This document shows, piece by piece, positions 23,656 to 35,911 of a DNA stretch of 64,000 nt. Made by a program: the position numbers and the translations under genes. The first letter of the stretch is position 1. The number at the start of each line of letters is the position of its first letter. The notes under the pieces are model-generated. The model had not been told where the DNA came from. It was given only the letters and a program-made list of their open reading frames with translations, and made no database searches. The stretch lies in NCBI GenBank assembly GCA_015178975.1, contig WHVD01000060.1, positions 372,001 to 436,000 on the forward strand, read 5' to 3'. This DNA is from Hysterangium stoloniferum (lineage: Eukaryota > Basidiomycota > Agaricomycetes > Hysterangiales > Hysterangiaceae).

Positions 23656-24154
23656 GGGGAGGAATAATTAGATAGGACATACTATAGTTCTCCTCCCCTA
23701 GTTTTTGAAAATGATTCTCCTTTCCCATTGTGTGTAAGTAGGGTGGTGTCAATGTGGAAATATGAATAATGAACCAAAGAAATAAAACAAATAGTCACAG
23801 ATCCTTTCCTGCAGGTTGAATATACCACCCCAGAGCCCTTCCCATGTGTGTACTGTGGCTTCTATGCCCTTTAATATGGCCACCTCAAAGAAATTACAAT
23901 GAGTAACAACTCAAAGGAAATGAATGTTGCGCAGTGACAAATTCAAGCAATTATGCTAGTATTCTGCAGGGCCCATAACCTGTTAAATATGGTAGATGTG
24001 AACAAAGAATGTATTATAGATTACTAAGCAACTATACAGTAACACTAAATTTTGTACTTAGTCAGGAAATATAGAAACTAAAGAAAGTGAGATTATTTCA
24101 CGGAATATACTGTATTCTAACAAAAGGAAGCTCATTGCTGCCGCAAATGGACAT
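23656..24154. other. Spacer upstream of the 20-24 kb gene
   Basis: No gene seen. It contains GGGCCCATAACCTGTTA at about 23,970, the same string that precedes the right LTR of the TRIM element at 50.17 kb, and a stretch resembling 10,800-10,870. Confidence 0.35.
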
Positions 24155-27100
24155 CTAGAAGAGCTCCTTCAAATCGATATGAACGGACTTAGCGCTATAG
24201 CTTGCAGCAATCGATCGTTTGTAATCATTAGACATCCACCAAAATTTCCAGTGGCTGTTTAATAAATCAAACCGAGCCAATAACATTGAATGGGGTGTAC
24301 AAGGGAGTGAAAAGGATTTGTGGGGTAAATACAAATGGCACAAGGTACCGAGTGCATATGGATTTGGCGTGAACCATGTGTAAATGTGGGTAGAATTTTC
24401 ACCGTTCAGCCACTCTTGGACAAAGTATTGTGGGAGGCTACAATGTTGTCAATAGTCCGTGTCTATCCATTTCCAGTATCAAGGCCCGAATACAATCAGA
24501 AGGAATATCACCCATGAAGCGTATCATGAAGGACAAAATACGAGTAACTTAATAAATGGTATGGCTTACAAAAGCTGGAAAGATTGGCATTTATGCGGCT
24601 AGAAGATGGAAGCACGTACCATCCTTCAAGAGGATTTCAATCAGCGTGCCACGGTGTAGGAGAGGTGGTTCAGGTAGGTAGAAGTGGCACAGTGCAATGA
24701 GGACGATCTGCAGCTTGATGTTGGAAAAGCAGCCTGAAAGACGGTAAAAGGAGTCAATGCTGGATACAATTAAACCCTACCATATTTAGAAAACCTGCAA
24801 ACAATTTTACACCGGATAAAACGAATTCATATTGCTTGGCAGCAACGAGGGATGCACAGTGATGTTCTAGGTTACAACGAGCAATTGGATCACGAAAGCA
24901 ATCTTTGAAAACATGGCTAAGAAGAAACTGTTGACTTGCATCTCAAGACACGCACCGTGTGCTGCCAGATTGACGAGCAAGTCTACAACATCACTTGCAT
25001 TGTATGGCTGTATATCCTCCAAAAGTTTAACAATACTAGGAATAGCCCGCGTAATGGTAGATCTAAATTCAGCTATGGTCAAATGTCAGCTGGATTCCGA
25101 TTCGATTATGTGGCACTGAACCTTGGGCTGAAAGCCTCCCCAGGGCCGATGAAACCTTTGGCCGATCACAGCACCAAGGGTCCTTCAAAAGTGCAACAAT
25201 GTCGGGGATAACACGCGACACGGCAGCTTGAAATTCGGCTGGGGACAATGTCACTCGGAGTCCCATCCCTTGATAATGCACCGCACCTTGCTCTGAAAGC
25301 TTGGCCAGGGCGAATACTCCATTTGATCGAACAATGGCAGAAGCGTCCTTCAAAAGTACAACAATGTCAGGGATGGCGCTCAAAATGGCAGGCCGAAATT
25401 CGGCTATGATCAAATGTCAGCTAGATTGCCATCCCATTATGAGGCATCGCACCTTGCTCGGAAAACTTGGCCAGGGCCGATGCTGCGCTTGAACGAAGAA
25501 AGTCGTCAGTGTCCTTCAAAAGTGCAACAATGTCAGGGATGGCAGTCGAAATGGCAGGCCGAGATGCGGCTGTGATCAAATGTCAGCAAGATTACCGTCC
25601 CAATATGAGGCACTGCACTTTGCTCTGAAAGCTTGGCCAGGGCCGATACTCCGTTTGATCGAACAAAGGGCCCAGTGACCTTCAAATGTGCAACAATGTC
25701 GGAAATGAGACCCGAAATGGCAGCACGAAATTCAGCTGTGATAAATGTCAGCTGTGTTCTCATCCCATTCTCGAGGCACCGCACCATATTCTGAAAGCTT
25801 GGCCAGTGCTGATCCAATACTTGATTCACCCCATGGGTCACGGTCTCGCAAAAGTATGACAATCTCGGGTATAGCACCCACAATGGCAGGTCGAAATTCG
25901 GCTGGGGTCAAATGTCAGCTGGGTTCCCATCCCATTTTGATGCAAAGCACCTTGCTCTGAAAGCTTAGCCAGGGCTGATGCTGCGTTTAAACGGACAAAG
26001 ACCTGAGTGTTCTTCAACAGTGCAACGATGTCAGGAATGGCACGCGACACGGGAGCTCGAAATTCGGCTAGGGTCAAATGTCAGTCGGATTCCCATCCCA
26101 TTATGGTGCAACGCACATTGCTCTGAAAGCTTGGCCAGGGCCGATGCTGCATTTGAACGAACAAAGTCGTCAGTGTCCTTCAAAAGTGCAACAATGTCGG
26201 GAATAGCATTCGAAATAGCAGGCCGAAATTCGGCTGTGAGCAAATGTCAACAATGTTCCCATCCCATTATGAGGCACTTCACATTGTTTTGAAAGTTTTG
26301 TCAGGGCCGATACGATATTTGATCGAGTATAGGACCTAGAGTCCTTCAAAAGTTGAGCCATGGCGGGAATGGCACCCAAAATGGCACCGCGAAATTCGGC
26401 TGTGGTTAAATGTCAACTGGATTTCCAACCCGTTTATGATGCACCCCACCTTGCTCTAGAAGCTTGCCCAGGGCTAATACTGCATTTGATCCAAGGGAGA
26501 GGTAGTAGTCCTTCAAAAGTGCAACAATGCCGGGAACGGCCCCCGAAATGGCAACTCGGAATTCGGCTGTGACCAATTGTCAGCTGGATTCCCATCCCAT
26601 TCAGAGACACCCCACCTTGTTCTGAAAGCTTGGCTAGGGCCGATACTCCCTGGGACCGAACGGAGTCATCAGACTCTTTCAAAAGTATGACAATGTCAGG
26701 AATGAAACCGGCAATGGCGGTTCGAAATTTCTCTGGAAACCCCTCAATTATGGCAGTCTGCAAAATGTCGGCACACTTACCAAACACATGGAGAGTCATC
26801 ACCGCCTGTCCGAGAGCCAATTTTCCTTCACGCACTATGAGATTGAAGGTTGGTAAGGTGAGGCCAAAATTGTGAGCTTTCAAGTAGTTTGGACATTGGG
26901 AAATGAACAATATACGAAATAACATATGAGGGCTCTTCACGTACATGCCATCATTATGTGTTGAAGGATCTTGATACCTTCATGATGCCAAATGCTGTGA
27001 TACTCTGTAAAAGATCTATAGTCGACCAGAGACGGCTCGTCGCGAATTGGGAGATGTAATGTGTGTCGGGCTTATTGACTAGATCGCTGTTATATGTATG

Positions 27101-27178
27101 AGTATGGGGTGGAGCAGAAGGGGGCATAGTCAAGCTTCGGAGTGGAGTTGAAGGGGGATTGTGCGGCGATGGCCGCAT
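24155..27178 (-). CDS. HEAT-repeat protein 1, one repeat per exon
   Basis: The proposed start MRPSPHNPPSTPLRSLTM at 27178 leads to DLVNKPDTHYISQF and a leader exon containing LPTFNLIVREGKLALGQAVM. Eleven HEAT/ARM-like repeats of 39 residues follow, of the form FRPAISNAIPDIVALLKD...VRSNAASALAKLSEQ. Each lies on its own 117-nt phase-1 exon, separated by about 50-nt introns starting GTGCGGTGCCTCAT. The last repeat (about 25,050) is diverged. The C-terminal exons read DCFRDPIARCNLEHHCASLV, FSNIKLQIVLIALCHFYLPE and a final exon ending AKSVHIDLKELF. HEAT arrays form protein-binding superhelices. No enzymatic domain is seen. The neighbouring DUF2235 genes also end in HEAT-like sequence. Exon borders of the leader and tail are approximate. 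Confidence 0.7.
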
Positions 27179-28790
27179 GTTGTCAGACAAACCTACAGCA
27201 CCAAGTATGTGACCCCTGACAAGAGGGAGGAACTTCGCTATGGAGACTTAAGAAAAATGCTTCAAGAAGAATTATTGGACTACCTTTCTCAGATAACTTA
27301 GCAAGCAGAAATGCTGTGCTTGGGCGAACGGGGGCATAAGGGTACTTCAAAAGCGCAACAATGTCAGGAATGGCACGCTCTATAGCAATTTGACATAGCG
27401 CTGTGTTCATATTTCAGCTGGATTCACAACTCATTATTGAGGCACCGCACCTTGCTCTGAAAGCTTGGCCAGGACCGATACTGCGTTTGATCGACCGTGG
27501 GGGGAATAGTCCTTCAAATGTGCAACAATTGCGGGAATGGCATCCAAAATGGCAGGTCGGAATTCGTCTGGTAAAATGTTAGCTAGATTCCCATCCCACT
27601 GTGACGCATCCCACCTTGCTCTGACAGTCTGGCTAGGGCCGATACTCCATCTGACCCAGTGGATTCGACCCTTTCTCCTAAAAGTGCAACGATATCAGGA
27701 ATTGCATCCACAATGCCAATTCGAAATTCGGCCGTGGTCGAAAGGACAGTCCGAAATTCGACTGTGGCCAGATGTCACTTGGATTCCCATCCCATTATGT
27801 GGGACCGTACCTTGCTCTGAAAGCTTCGCCGTGGCAGATGCTGTGTTTGACCGAACAGAGAACCTAGAGTCCGTCAAAAGTGCAGCAATGTCGGAAATCG
27901 CACTTGAAATGGCAGCTCGAAAGTCGGCTGTCACAATTTCAGCTAGGTTCTCATCCCAATATGGGGCACCGCACCTTGTTCCGAAAGCTTGGCCAGTGCC
28001 GATACACCATTTGAACGAACATCTTCGTGGGAGTCTTTCAAAAGTATGACAATGTCGGGCATGGCATCCACAATGGCAGGTCGAAATGTGGCTGGCGTCA
28101 AATGTCAGCTGGGCTCCCATCCAATTATGAGGCACCGCACCTTGTTCCGAAAGCTTGGCCAGTGCTGATACACAGTTTGATCGAACGGATGCGTCGGAGT
28201 CTTTCAACAATATGAAAATGTCGGGTACGGCATCGACAATGGCAGGTCGAATTTCGGCTGGGGTCAAATGTCAGCTGGGTTCCCATCCCATGAGGAGGCG
28301 CTGCCACCTTGCTTGGAAAGCTTGGCTAGTGCTGATACACTATTTGATTGAACTTGTTTGTTAGTGTCTTTTAAAAGTGTAACAATGTTGGGAATGGCAT
28401 CAGCAATGGCAGGCCGGAACTCGGCTGTGTTTAAATGTGAGTGGGGTTCCCATCCCTTTATGAGGTACCGTACTCTGCTCTGAAAACTTGGCTAAGGTCG
28501 ATACTGCATTGAACGGAACAGTGTAGCCAGTGTCCTTCAAAAGTGCGACAATGTCGGGAATGGCACGCGAAAGGGCAACTCGAAATTCAGCTGTGATTAA
28601 ATGTCAGCTACGTTCACATCTTATCATGGGGCACCGCACCTGGTTCTGACAGCTCTGTCAAGGCCGACAATCCGTTTAAACGAACCAACTTGTCAGTGTC
28701 CTTCAAAGTGCAACAATGTTGGGAATGACATCAGCAATCGCAGGTCGGAATTCCGCTGTGGCCACATGTCAGACACATTGATGACATATT
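24990..28790 (-). repeat. Tandem exon-intron array, about 167-bp period
   Basis: A roughly 165-168 bp unit (117-nt exon plus about 50-nt intron) recurs 11 times between about 24,990 and 26,760 and 9 times between about 27,320 and 28,790. Each unit carries a CTTCAAAAGTGCAACAATG-like core, and introns are conserved as well as exons, which points to recent tandem duplication or gene conversion. One spacing (near 27,675-27,865) is about 190 bp because of a small internal duplication. Confidence 0.85.
27190..28790 (-). pseudogene. HEAT-repeat protein 2, 5' end lost
   Basis: Nine HEAT exons of the same 39-residue type as gene 1 (for example RPAIVDAVPDIFILLKDSD then VSALAKLSEQ) run from about 28,790 to 27,320. 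They end with a diverged repeat, LLAKLSEKG, and a short tail stopping near 27,190, only a few bases before the start codon of HEAT gene 1. Upstream of the first repeat, retrotransposon sequence begins at about 28,800, and no start codon or leader exon like that of gene 1 is present. The gene is therefore probably 5'-truncated. Alternatively the two arrays were one gene that has been split. Confidence 0.6.
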
Positions 28791-28799
28791 GTAACCTAA

Positions 28800-29043
28800 A
28801 TATGTATCTTCATTAGGGTTGCTCCAAGGTGGAGTCATAATGCATGTTCAAATCAGACCACATGCTTGTTGGAACATGATTAAGAGGCAGTTGTTGTTTT
28901 CCACTGTTGTGCAGACTGGATCTAGTCCATTTAATGAATGTGGTTGTGGAGAGAGACTGGTATTATGGATACATGAATGGGTAATGTTAGGATTAGTGAC
29001 ACCTTTTGGTGCATCAGGATGCTGCCCCTTAAGAAGGGGGTGA
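28800..29043 (+). mobile_element. Possible 3' end of an LTR retrotransposon
   Basis: The segment ends in a purine-rich tract, AAGAAGGGGGTGA, directly before TGTCAGGGGACC. That is the usual polypurine tract/LTR arrangement. No recognisable pol motif remains, so the assignment rests on this junction alone. Confidence 0.35.
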
Positions 29044-29558
29044 TGTCAGGGGACCCTCTGTCACAAACCTAGGAAGCACTATTTTCTCATCTTATTGAAG
29101 TCCCTGAGTCCACAGTCCAACCCTGCCTTTTGTCACATTCCCTCTCCTCGTGGATATCAACTACTCTGGCTAATACATACCTCTGAGGAGTAGGTGATTA
29201 ACTCAGAAGCTTATAGCATTAGTGTTCCATTGTGGAAAAGACCCCTGTTCTGTATTAGGTAGAGTTATTTTTAGACTACTGGGTGCCTATGGGTCATACC
29301 TTGCAGGAGGAATTCCTTAGACTGTTTCTCTTCAGATTCCCTCCTGCTAGGTGAGTTAGGTAGTTATTTGTATATATATTAGTTCTAATATAACTTTGGA
29401 TTCCCTCCTGCTAGCCTAGTGTGAGTACCACAGGCCCAACTTGAGGTTGCCCTTACAGGAAACATGACAAAAGGCATGGGTCGGACTGTGGACTCAGGGA
29501 CTTCAATAAGATGAGAAAATGATGCTCCCTAGGGTCTGTGACAGAGGGTCCCCTGACA
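29044..29558. mobile_element. Inverted-repeat element, 515 bp
   Basis: The arms 29044-29141 and 29460-29558 are about 98 bp, start TGTCAGGGGACCCTCTGTCA and are inverted with a few mismatches. The interior (29,300-29,455) carries an R2-family segment. GTG on both sides is a possible 3-bp target duplication if an A/T is included in each end. Two oppositely oriented LTR fragments are an alternative reading. Confidence 0.6.
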
Positions 29559-29899
29559 TGTGAGGGATGAGGAGTAGGATCCAACTCAGGCCCAAGAATG
29601 GTGGTTGATGTTGGGTCCTAATATATATAGATTTTGGAGTCATTGTTCTATCATACAACAATGCAAACAGGGAGCACAACAAGACAGAACTACAAATCAA
29701 GTGAGCAGCAAGAACAACTTGTTCAAACAGTCTTCTAGATAGTGATTACTTAATGGGATACTATATGTTTAGCATCAGAGGATAGTATTGTATATTGGTT
29801 TCTCTTTTTCCACAGTTGAGTCTACAATGTTGTTGCTATCTGCAAGACCCAAGAACAGAGTAAGTTGAGAGCTGCTTTCAGTGGGAAAATCTTAAAAAT
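29559..29899. other. No gene seen
   Basis: AT-rich sequence lacking a recognisable gene. It may be the remainder of the retroelement whose LTR end lies at 29.56 kb. Confidence 0.3.
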
Positions 29900-30079
29900 G
29901 TTTGACTGATATATCTCTGTGATTTGTTTTGATTTGTTTTTTCTATTTGCTAATTTTGGCACTTATTTCTGGTCAAGCTCTTCAAACCCTTTTTGGCCAG
30001 CCAAAGGGTAGGACAGGTGTCCATGGGAGCCTATAGGGCCTTTCTTGCCTGGCACTCCAAAGTTGGGTTTGTGGGAATA
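29900..30079 (+). repeat. Dispersed repeat R1, left part
   Basis: Aligns with 43,020-43,185 (shared TTTTTGGCCAGCCAAAGGG and CAAAGTTGGGTTTGTGGGAA). It is cut at GAATA (30075-30079) by an LTR. The matching right part of R1 resumes at 41,680, after the same GAATA. Confidence 0.75.
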
Positions 30080-30837
30080 TGTTAGGATACACACACAGGG
30101 CGGGTCTCCAGAGAAACCTGCGGGATATCCGGTAGGACTTGGCTTCAGCTTATAGGCTGTGCCCTCGCTAGATTGTGTTGTCCAATTTTGAACAGGCGGA
30201 CGGGAATCCCAGGGAGTCTGGGTGGGGTTCGTGGGTCATAGGTAGTAGGTCGTGGGTTGTGAGTCGAGATAGTTGAGAGAGATAGATGTGCCGGAGCCCA
30301 TGGGCTCCAACTAGTGCGAGCGGTGTGAATCAAGTAAGGGTTTAGAGCAGAAAATGTTATTAGATTACTGGGGGGAATCTAAGCTAATTTTCTGACTGGA
30401 TTGTATGTACAACATCTGCCAGTTTATATAGACCGTGGAGTGAATGACATACCAAATCCAGTAATGATGAAATGAAACCAACAAAACATAAAACGGGAAT
30501 AATAAACACCAAGTTTGGTATTAGGAATGGGACGGAACGGAGCGGAGTCTGAATCATGACAAAGCATAACCCATAACGGGAAATGGAGCGGGAGCGGAGT
30601 CCTAAATCATGACAGGTCATTTGACTAAAACGGGAACGGGGCTCAATTAGAGCGGTGACGGGATTCTAAGCGGGGACCAGTGACTGATGTGTGGGATGAA
30701 GACAGACATAGACAGAGATGGAGTCCGGGGGAAGTCCAGTGACTGATATGTGTCGTAATGAGGTTGAACATAACAAGTCTTGACGTACGGAGTCCGGGCA
30801 GGAAATCCTATAAACAGACAATTGGTGCTTGTAAACT
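30080..30837 (-). mobile_element. LTR-1 family, copy 1 (last 60 bp missing)
   Basis: Plus-strand sequence starts TGTTAGGATACACACACAGG, the inverted 3' end of the 812-bp solo LTR at 41.9 kb, and follows it until about 30,832. It then runs directly into copy 2 without reaching the other terminus. Confidence 0.8.
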
Positions 30838-31617
30838 CACGGGATATCCAGTAGGACTTGGCTTCAGCTTATAGGCTGCACCCTCGCTTGATCGTGTTGT
30901 CCAATTTCAAATGGACGGACAGGGATCCCGGGGAGTCCGGGCAGGCTTCGTGGGTCGTAGGTCGTAAGTCGGGGGTCGTGGGTCGTAAGTCGAGTTGGTT
31001 GAGAGAGGTAGATGCGCTGGAGCCCGTGGGCTCCAACTAGTGCAAGTGATGTGAATCAAGTAAGGTTTTAGAGCGGAAAATGTTATTAGATTACTGGGGG
31101 GAATCTAAGCTAATTTTCTGACTGGATTGTATGTACAACATCTGCCAGTTTATATAGACCGTGGAATGCATGACATACTAAATCCAGTAATAACAAAACA
31201 AAACTAACAAAACATAAAACGGGAATAGTAAACACCAAATTGGTGTTAGGAACGGGACGGAACGGAGCAGAGTCTGAATTGTGACAAAGCATAACCCATA
31301 ACGGGTAACGGAGCGGGAGCGGAGTCCTAAATCGTGACAGGTCATTTGACTAAAACGGGAATGGGGCTCGATTAGAGCGGTGACGGGATTCTATGCGGGG
31401 ACCGGTGACTGATGCGTGGGACGAAGACGGACATAGACAGAGACGGAGTCCAGGGGAAGTCCGGTGACTGATATGTGTCGTAATGAGGTCGAATGTAACG
31501 AGTCTTGACGTAACGGAGTCCGGGCGGGAAATCCTATAAACAGACGATTGGTGCTTGTAGCACGTGGGGGCGTACGGGTTAGTGCCCGGAGTCCAGCAGG
31601 ATTGTCCGGTCGTAACA
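30838..31617 (-). mobile_element. LTR-1 family, copy 2 (first 60 bp missing)
   Basis: Begins at GGGATATCC inside the LTR and continues to the true terminus GTCGTAACA at 31617. Copies 1 and 2 together form a partially duplicated LTR in direct orientation, as expected from unequal recombination. Confidence 0.8.
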
Positions 31618-31771
31618 CATAGACACTGACCTTGGGTTGTTGGTCATTTTGCTCGAGTTGGATGGATTTCGTCTGGTTGGTTAGCTAGCTCGACGAGAGA
31701 TGCCGTCAGTTTAGAGTTTTTTCCGGACAGGAACTTCAATGCTAGCAAAGATTCAACGTCAATCAGTGAGT
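31618..31771 (-). pseudogene. 154-bp fragment of a DUF2235 gene 5' end
   Basis: Matches the first exon and intron of copies C and D (GACCTTGGGTTGT, CTCGAGTTGGATGGAT, GACGCCGTCAG-like). The position of the start ATG is changed (TTTTTT instead of TTCATT on the plus strand). It is flanked by oppositely oriented LTR-1 copies. It may be the lost 5' end of copy B. Confidence 0.75.
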
Positions 31772-32219
31772 GGTGTTTACTATTCTCGTTTTTTGTTTTG
31801 CTAGTTCCATTTCATTATTACTGGATTTGATATGTCATTCACTCCACGGTCTATATAGTCTGGAAGGAGATGTTGTACATACAATCCAGTCAGAAAATCG
31901 GCTTAGATTCCCCCCAGTAATCTAATACATTTTCTGCTCTAAACTCCTCCTTGAATCACACCGCTCACGCTAGTCAGAGCCCACGGGCTCCAATAAATCT
32001 ATCTCTCTTATTTATCCCAACTCCCCGACCTCTCGACCTACGACCTCTGACCTACGACCCCTTGACCCACAAACCCTGCCTGGACTCCCCAGGATTCCCA
32101 TCTGCCTGTCTGAAATTGGATGACACGATCTCACGAGGGTGCAGCCTATAAGCTGAAGCCAAGTCCTACTGGATATTCCATGGGTTTCTCCGGAGACCCG
32201 CTGTGTATGTCCCCTAACA
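31772..32219 (+). mobile_element. LTR-1 family, 5'-truncated plus-strand copy
   Basis: Matches the last 450 bp of the 812-bp LTR and ends CCCCTAACA at 32219. It is followed directly by what looks like the internal 5' leader and gag start of a retrotransposon. Confidence 0.75.
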
Positions 32220-32606
32220 GTATTCTCTGACTAAGACTCACAGATTGTTCCATATGCCACCAACAAGAAAAGTGCGTGCACAGGCATCATTACCTGGACC
32301 ATTGACTTCATTCCCTGTTAACTTTGTATACCAGCCAGACACTCACGAACCAGCCGGAAGCCATGGAAGAAGCCCATATCAAAGAAGTCCTGGAAAACCA
32401 GGACAAATCCGAGCACGAGGATGAGTCTGTGGCCTCCGACAAGGGCAAAGGTGTCGAAAATCCTCCATCTAATGATCGACCATCTAACAATTGACCACTG
32501 CTTTCGGATCCCACCTCTGAGTATTTAGCAATCACTTTAGAAAGGTTGATGAATCATATGCTCAGAGAAGGCAAAAAGAAAGATCCAGAACCCCATGGTC
32601 AAAAGT
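32220..32606 (+). pseudogene. Retrotransposon leader and gag N-terminus fragment
   Basis: The ORF MPPTRKVRAQASLPGPLTSF runs from about 32,258 and continues, after a frame change, as KEVLENQDKSEHEDESVAS and EYLAITLERLMNHMLREGKK. Position after an LTR and the composition fit a gypsy-type gag start. There is a stop in each frame, and no protease or polymerase follows. Confidence 0.5.
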
Positions 32607-32611
32607 CAATG

Positions 32612-32992
32612 CTTGGTGTTAGGAATGGGATGGAACGGAGCAGAGTCCGAATTGTGACAAATCATAGACCATAATGGGAAATGGAGTGGAAGTGGAGTCT
32701 GAATTGTGACAGGTCATTTGACTAAAACGGGAATGGGGCTCAGTTAGAGTGATGATGGGTTTTTGAGTGGAGTCCAGTGACTGATGTGTGGGACAAGGTT
32801 GGACATAGACAGAGATGGAATCTGGTGGGTATTCCAGTGACTGATACACAATGTAACGAGGTCAAACATAGACAAGTCTGATGTACGGAGTCCGGGCGGG
32901 ATTTCCGGTAAACTGACAATTGGTGCATATATGTAGGGCATGGGTGCGTATGAGTTAGTGCCCAGAGTCTGGTGGGAATTCCAGTCATAACA
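32612..32992 (-). mobile_element. LTR-1 family, partial minus-strand copy
   Basis: About 380 bp matching the first half of the LTR in minus orientation, ending CAGTCATAACA at 32992. It is more diverged than the other copies. Confidence 0.7.
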
Positions 32993-34477
32993 ATGCCTAT
33001 TAATACTTTTATTAGTACTGTGTTTTTTAAAAGTTGTAATGTAGTTATGTCCATGTAAAATATGTAAAATATTATTGGAAATTTTTCATACCACAGCTGT
33101 CTTTATTAAGTAAAACCCCCTATATATGTATTCTGGGTATGTTGAATCAAGTATAAATCTGTTCAGATTGACAGATCCATTCCAAAGTAATACATATGTA
33201 TTTAGAGGTGCCAATGATATGCATATGCATGGAATGGACTATTTAAAGGTATCTATTTTTTTTAAAGTATTAATGTTTCAAACTACTAATTTTTTTTATT
33301 GTCTACTCGTGTCTGGAAAGATTCTTTAGTTTGTAATGTACAAGAGAGTTTAAAACTTTTTGAAAGTTTTAAAAACCAAAATATGTTTGAATCACATCCC
33401 AGATGTTTAAATGATCTTTAGAGTATATTAGAATTTGGTATACTCAATAGTTTTCAGATATCCTCCAATGGGACTACTACCCCTTGTGCCACTCACATTG
33501 TCTTTACCACTCCTATCGTTCTTTTGACATATATTAACTGTGTTTCCTATCATGCTAGACCTCAGTCTGTTATACACTATTGTTATACAAGACTGAGGTG
33601 AGCAACTCTTTAATATTGATACATACCTAAATATTTATACTAATAATGTATTATGTAGCTACAATATTTAGGTACTTAATCTAGTCCATTATACACTATT
33701 GTTATATGAGACTGAGCTACAATATTTAGATATTGCTTTCTAACAGTTTTAAGATCCAAAGTCCTTGCTGCAAGCTAGGTCAACCTTCCCAAAATTTCCA
33801 TTAAATCTACTCCAACATTTTTCAAGTGCATTCAAGGTATATAAGGACAGAAAGCATTTTCCTGATGTCCCTAGATTGAGTCCTCATCATCATTCTCTTC
33901 AAACAACCTAATCACCTAATCATGACTTTCAACTGCAACTGACTACCATTCATCTAATATTCCATCCTTTATAATTAGTATTGTGCTTAAGCAGTCAATA
34001 CATGTTCTGCCATACTTGGACAGTTGGCATTCTTTGCATACAGAGTGGTCACTTCCAAGCATCATAGAATGCTTCTGTATGTCACAACATACTTTCACAC
34101 TGGCAGAAATGCTCCCACAGTGTCAAAAATGCTCCTCCAAAACAAAAATACTTCCATTGATTACACAGATTTCTGACTAATTTCCTTGCTGTGGTGGGAC
34201 TTTTCGGCATCAAATAATCAAAATTTGGAGGAAATAGCGACTGAATGTTAGAATTGGTGATGAAAACATGCTTTTCTTAGGGGCAGTTCATCTATATCAT
34301 GTCAGAAGGTAATTCACTAACTGACACATTGATTGACAAACAAGTACTATTATTACATGTCTATTACCCCTTGTAGATTGTGTATTACAATAAGTCAACT
34401 CATACTATTTTTAATATGAAACCATTAATGAATTTGCATTAAGATGTCATCATATTCAAATTGATAGCATGGTTATC
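32993..34477. other. AT-rich stretch with small hairpins, no gene
   Basis: No coding region recognised. At 33,557-33,602 a hairpin with ends ACCTCAGTCT/AGACTGAGGT surrounds GTTATACACTATTGTTATAC. The same core recurs near 33,690, next to repeated AATATTTAG strings. Confidence 0.45.
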
Positions 34478-35911
34478 CTATACAGCTGAGCTGGCGCTGG
34501 GCGGGAGCCCCTGTGGGCCGTCGTTTCCTTTACTGATGGCCTGGGGTTCATCTAAATGAATTGAGATTGAGGACGCAAGAAAATACAAAACTTTCTGTAT
34601 GATGACAACACACCACATCGTGCAAGAACTGCCTGAAGCCGTGGAGCGTACTCGCGGATGTGTTGGTGGTCACTTTTCAGACATCGTCCTATCAAGGTGT
34701 GAGTTTCTTGAGCGGGAATTTGGGAGCGAATTTCGTCTGTAGCAGGTTGAAATATATTAACACATGTGAATGGGGAGATACCCACCGAATTCCGAAAGCA
34801 GGTCTAGGATGTTGGCACGTATATAATTATTTCCGGGCTTGAGGCTCAAGACGGACTTGAAAAAACTTTTAAAGTCAAATGTCTTCATCTGAGCTCGAAC
34901 CACGTCTGTACTCGATAAGTGCTTCAGGGATATAGTTAGAAATATTATTGTGTATTACCATATTGCAACATGATGGCAAGGAATGGCACCCAAAAATATA
35001 ACCTTTTCAGAGTGTGCTTCACAGCCTTCTCATTAGTGAAAATGTGGTTGGCTACAGCGTCGAAAATGCCAGACGACAAAAACTCTTTGCGTCCATCATC
35101 TGAAGTGGGGTTCAGATATACTACAAACACCGTCAAGTCGAACTATTACTAACCATATTTTATGAAGGTTCGAATGAAAAGGACAGGCAATGAAAATTCA
35201 AAAAATGGATCTTCCCAGATGAGATCCGTTGAAAGAACGTTTGCACAATGCTTGACGACGTTAGAAGATAAGATACGACTTCGCAACTCGTCTGTCGTTG
35301 ATTGAGTTGAATTAGCGTATACTATATGGCGCTTACCATTTTGCGCCATCGCGCTTAAGGCGCCATTAATCATGAAGGAATCACTGCTCCGCTCATCACA
35401 CATCAGGAGTTACAACATTTAAGGCGGCACTAAAATATTATCTAAACCTGTTTACAAAACTTTAAGTCCTAAAATGGATTTGTACTCAGTTATTACTTCA
35501 ACTATAGACATAAGTTTGGGTAAGAATTTAAACTCAAAGTGTGGATATCTGTGGAAAGCAATGTCTAAACCTAAGACTATACTTCAGGTATAATTAGGCC
35601 CAAAACTTATGCCCTTCCAATTCCTTTTAATTTTAGTTTAGACGTGATCCAAACTTGTTGTTTAGGACACGCTTTTACCAGAGTTTTTATTCTAAGTCCA
35701 GACAAATGTTTACCCCTTATAGAAACCCCAAGTTTGAATATAGGTTTAAAAATAAAATAAAACCCCAAGTTTTGTAAAGACCTAGAACTAATTGCCCGCT
35801 CATTGCCCGCCCATTGCTTGCCCATTACCCACCCATCGGCAGATCAATGCCAGACCGTTGGCCAGCCATCGCACACATTCTGCCTGCCCAGAAAAGTGCA
35901 CAAGATACACA

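Noticed and set aside
24990..28790. Regular 167-bp spacing that could suggest a CRISPR-like or satellite array
   Set aside because: The repeated part codes for a HEAT motif in a constant frame and the rest is an intron with GT..AG ends; the unit is far longer than CRISPR repeats and the organism is eukaryotic.
35607..35825. 72-codon ORF found identically at 39,326-39,544
   Set aside because: The two lie in the inverted TIR arms of the 4.35 kb element; the duplication explains the identity and no domain is seen.
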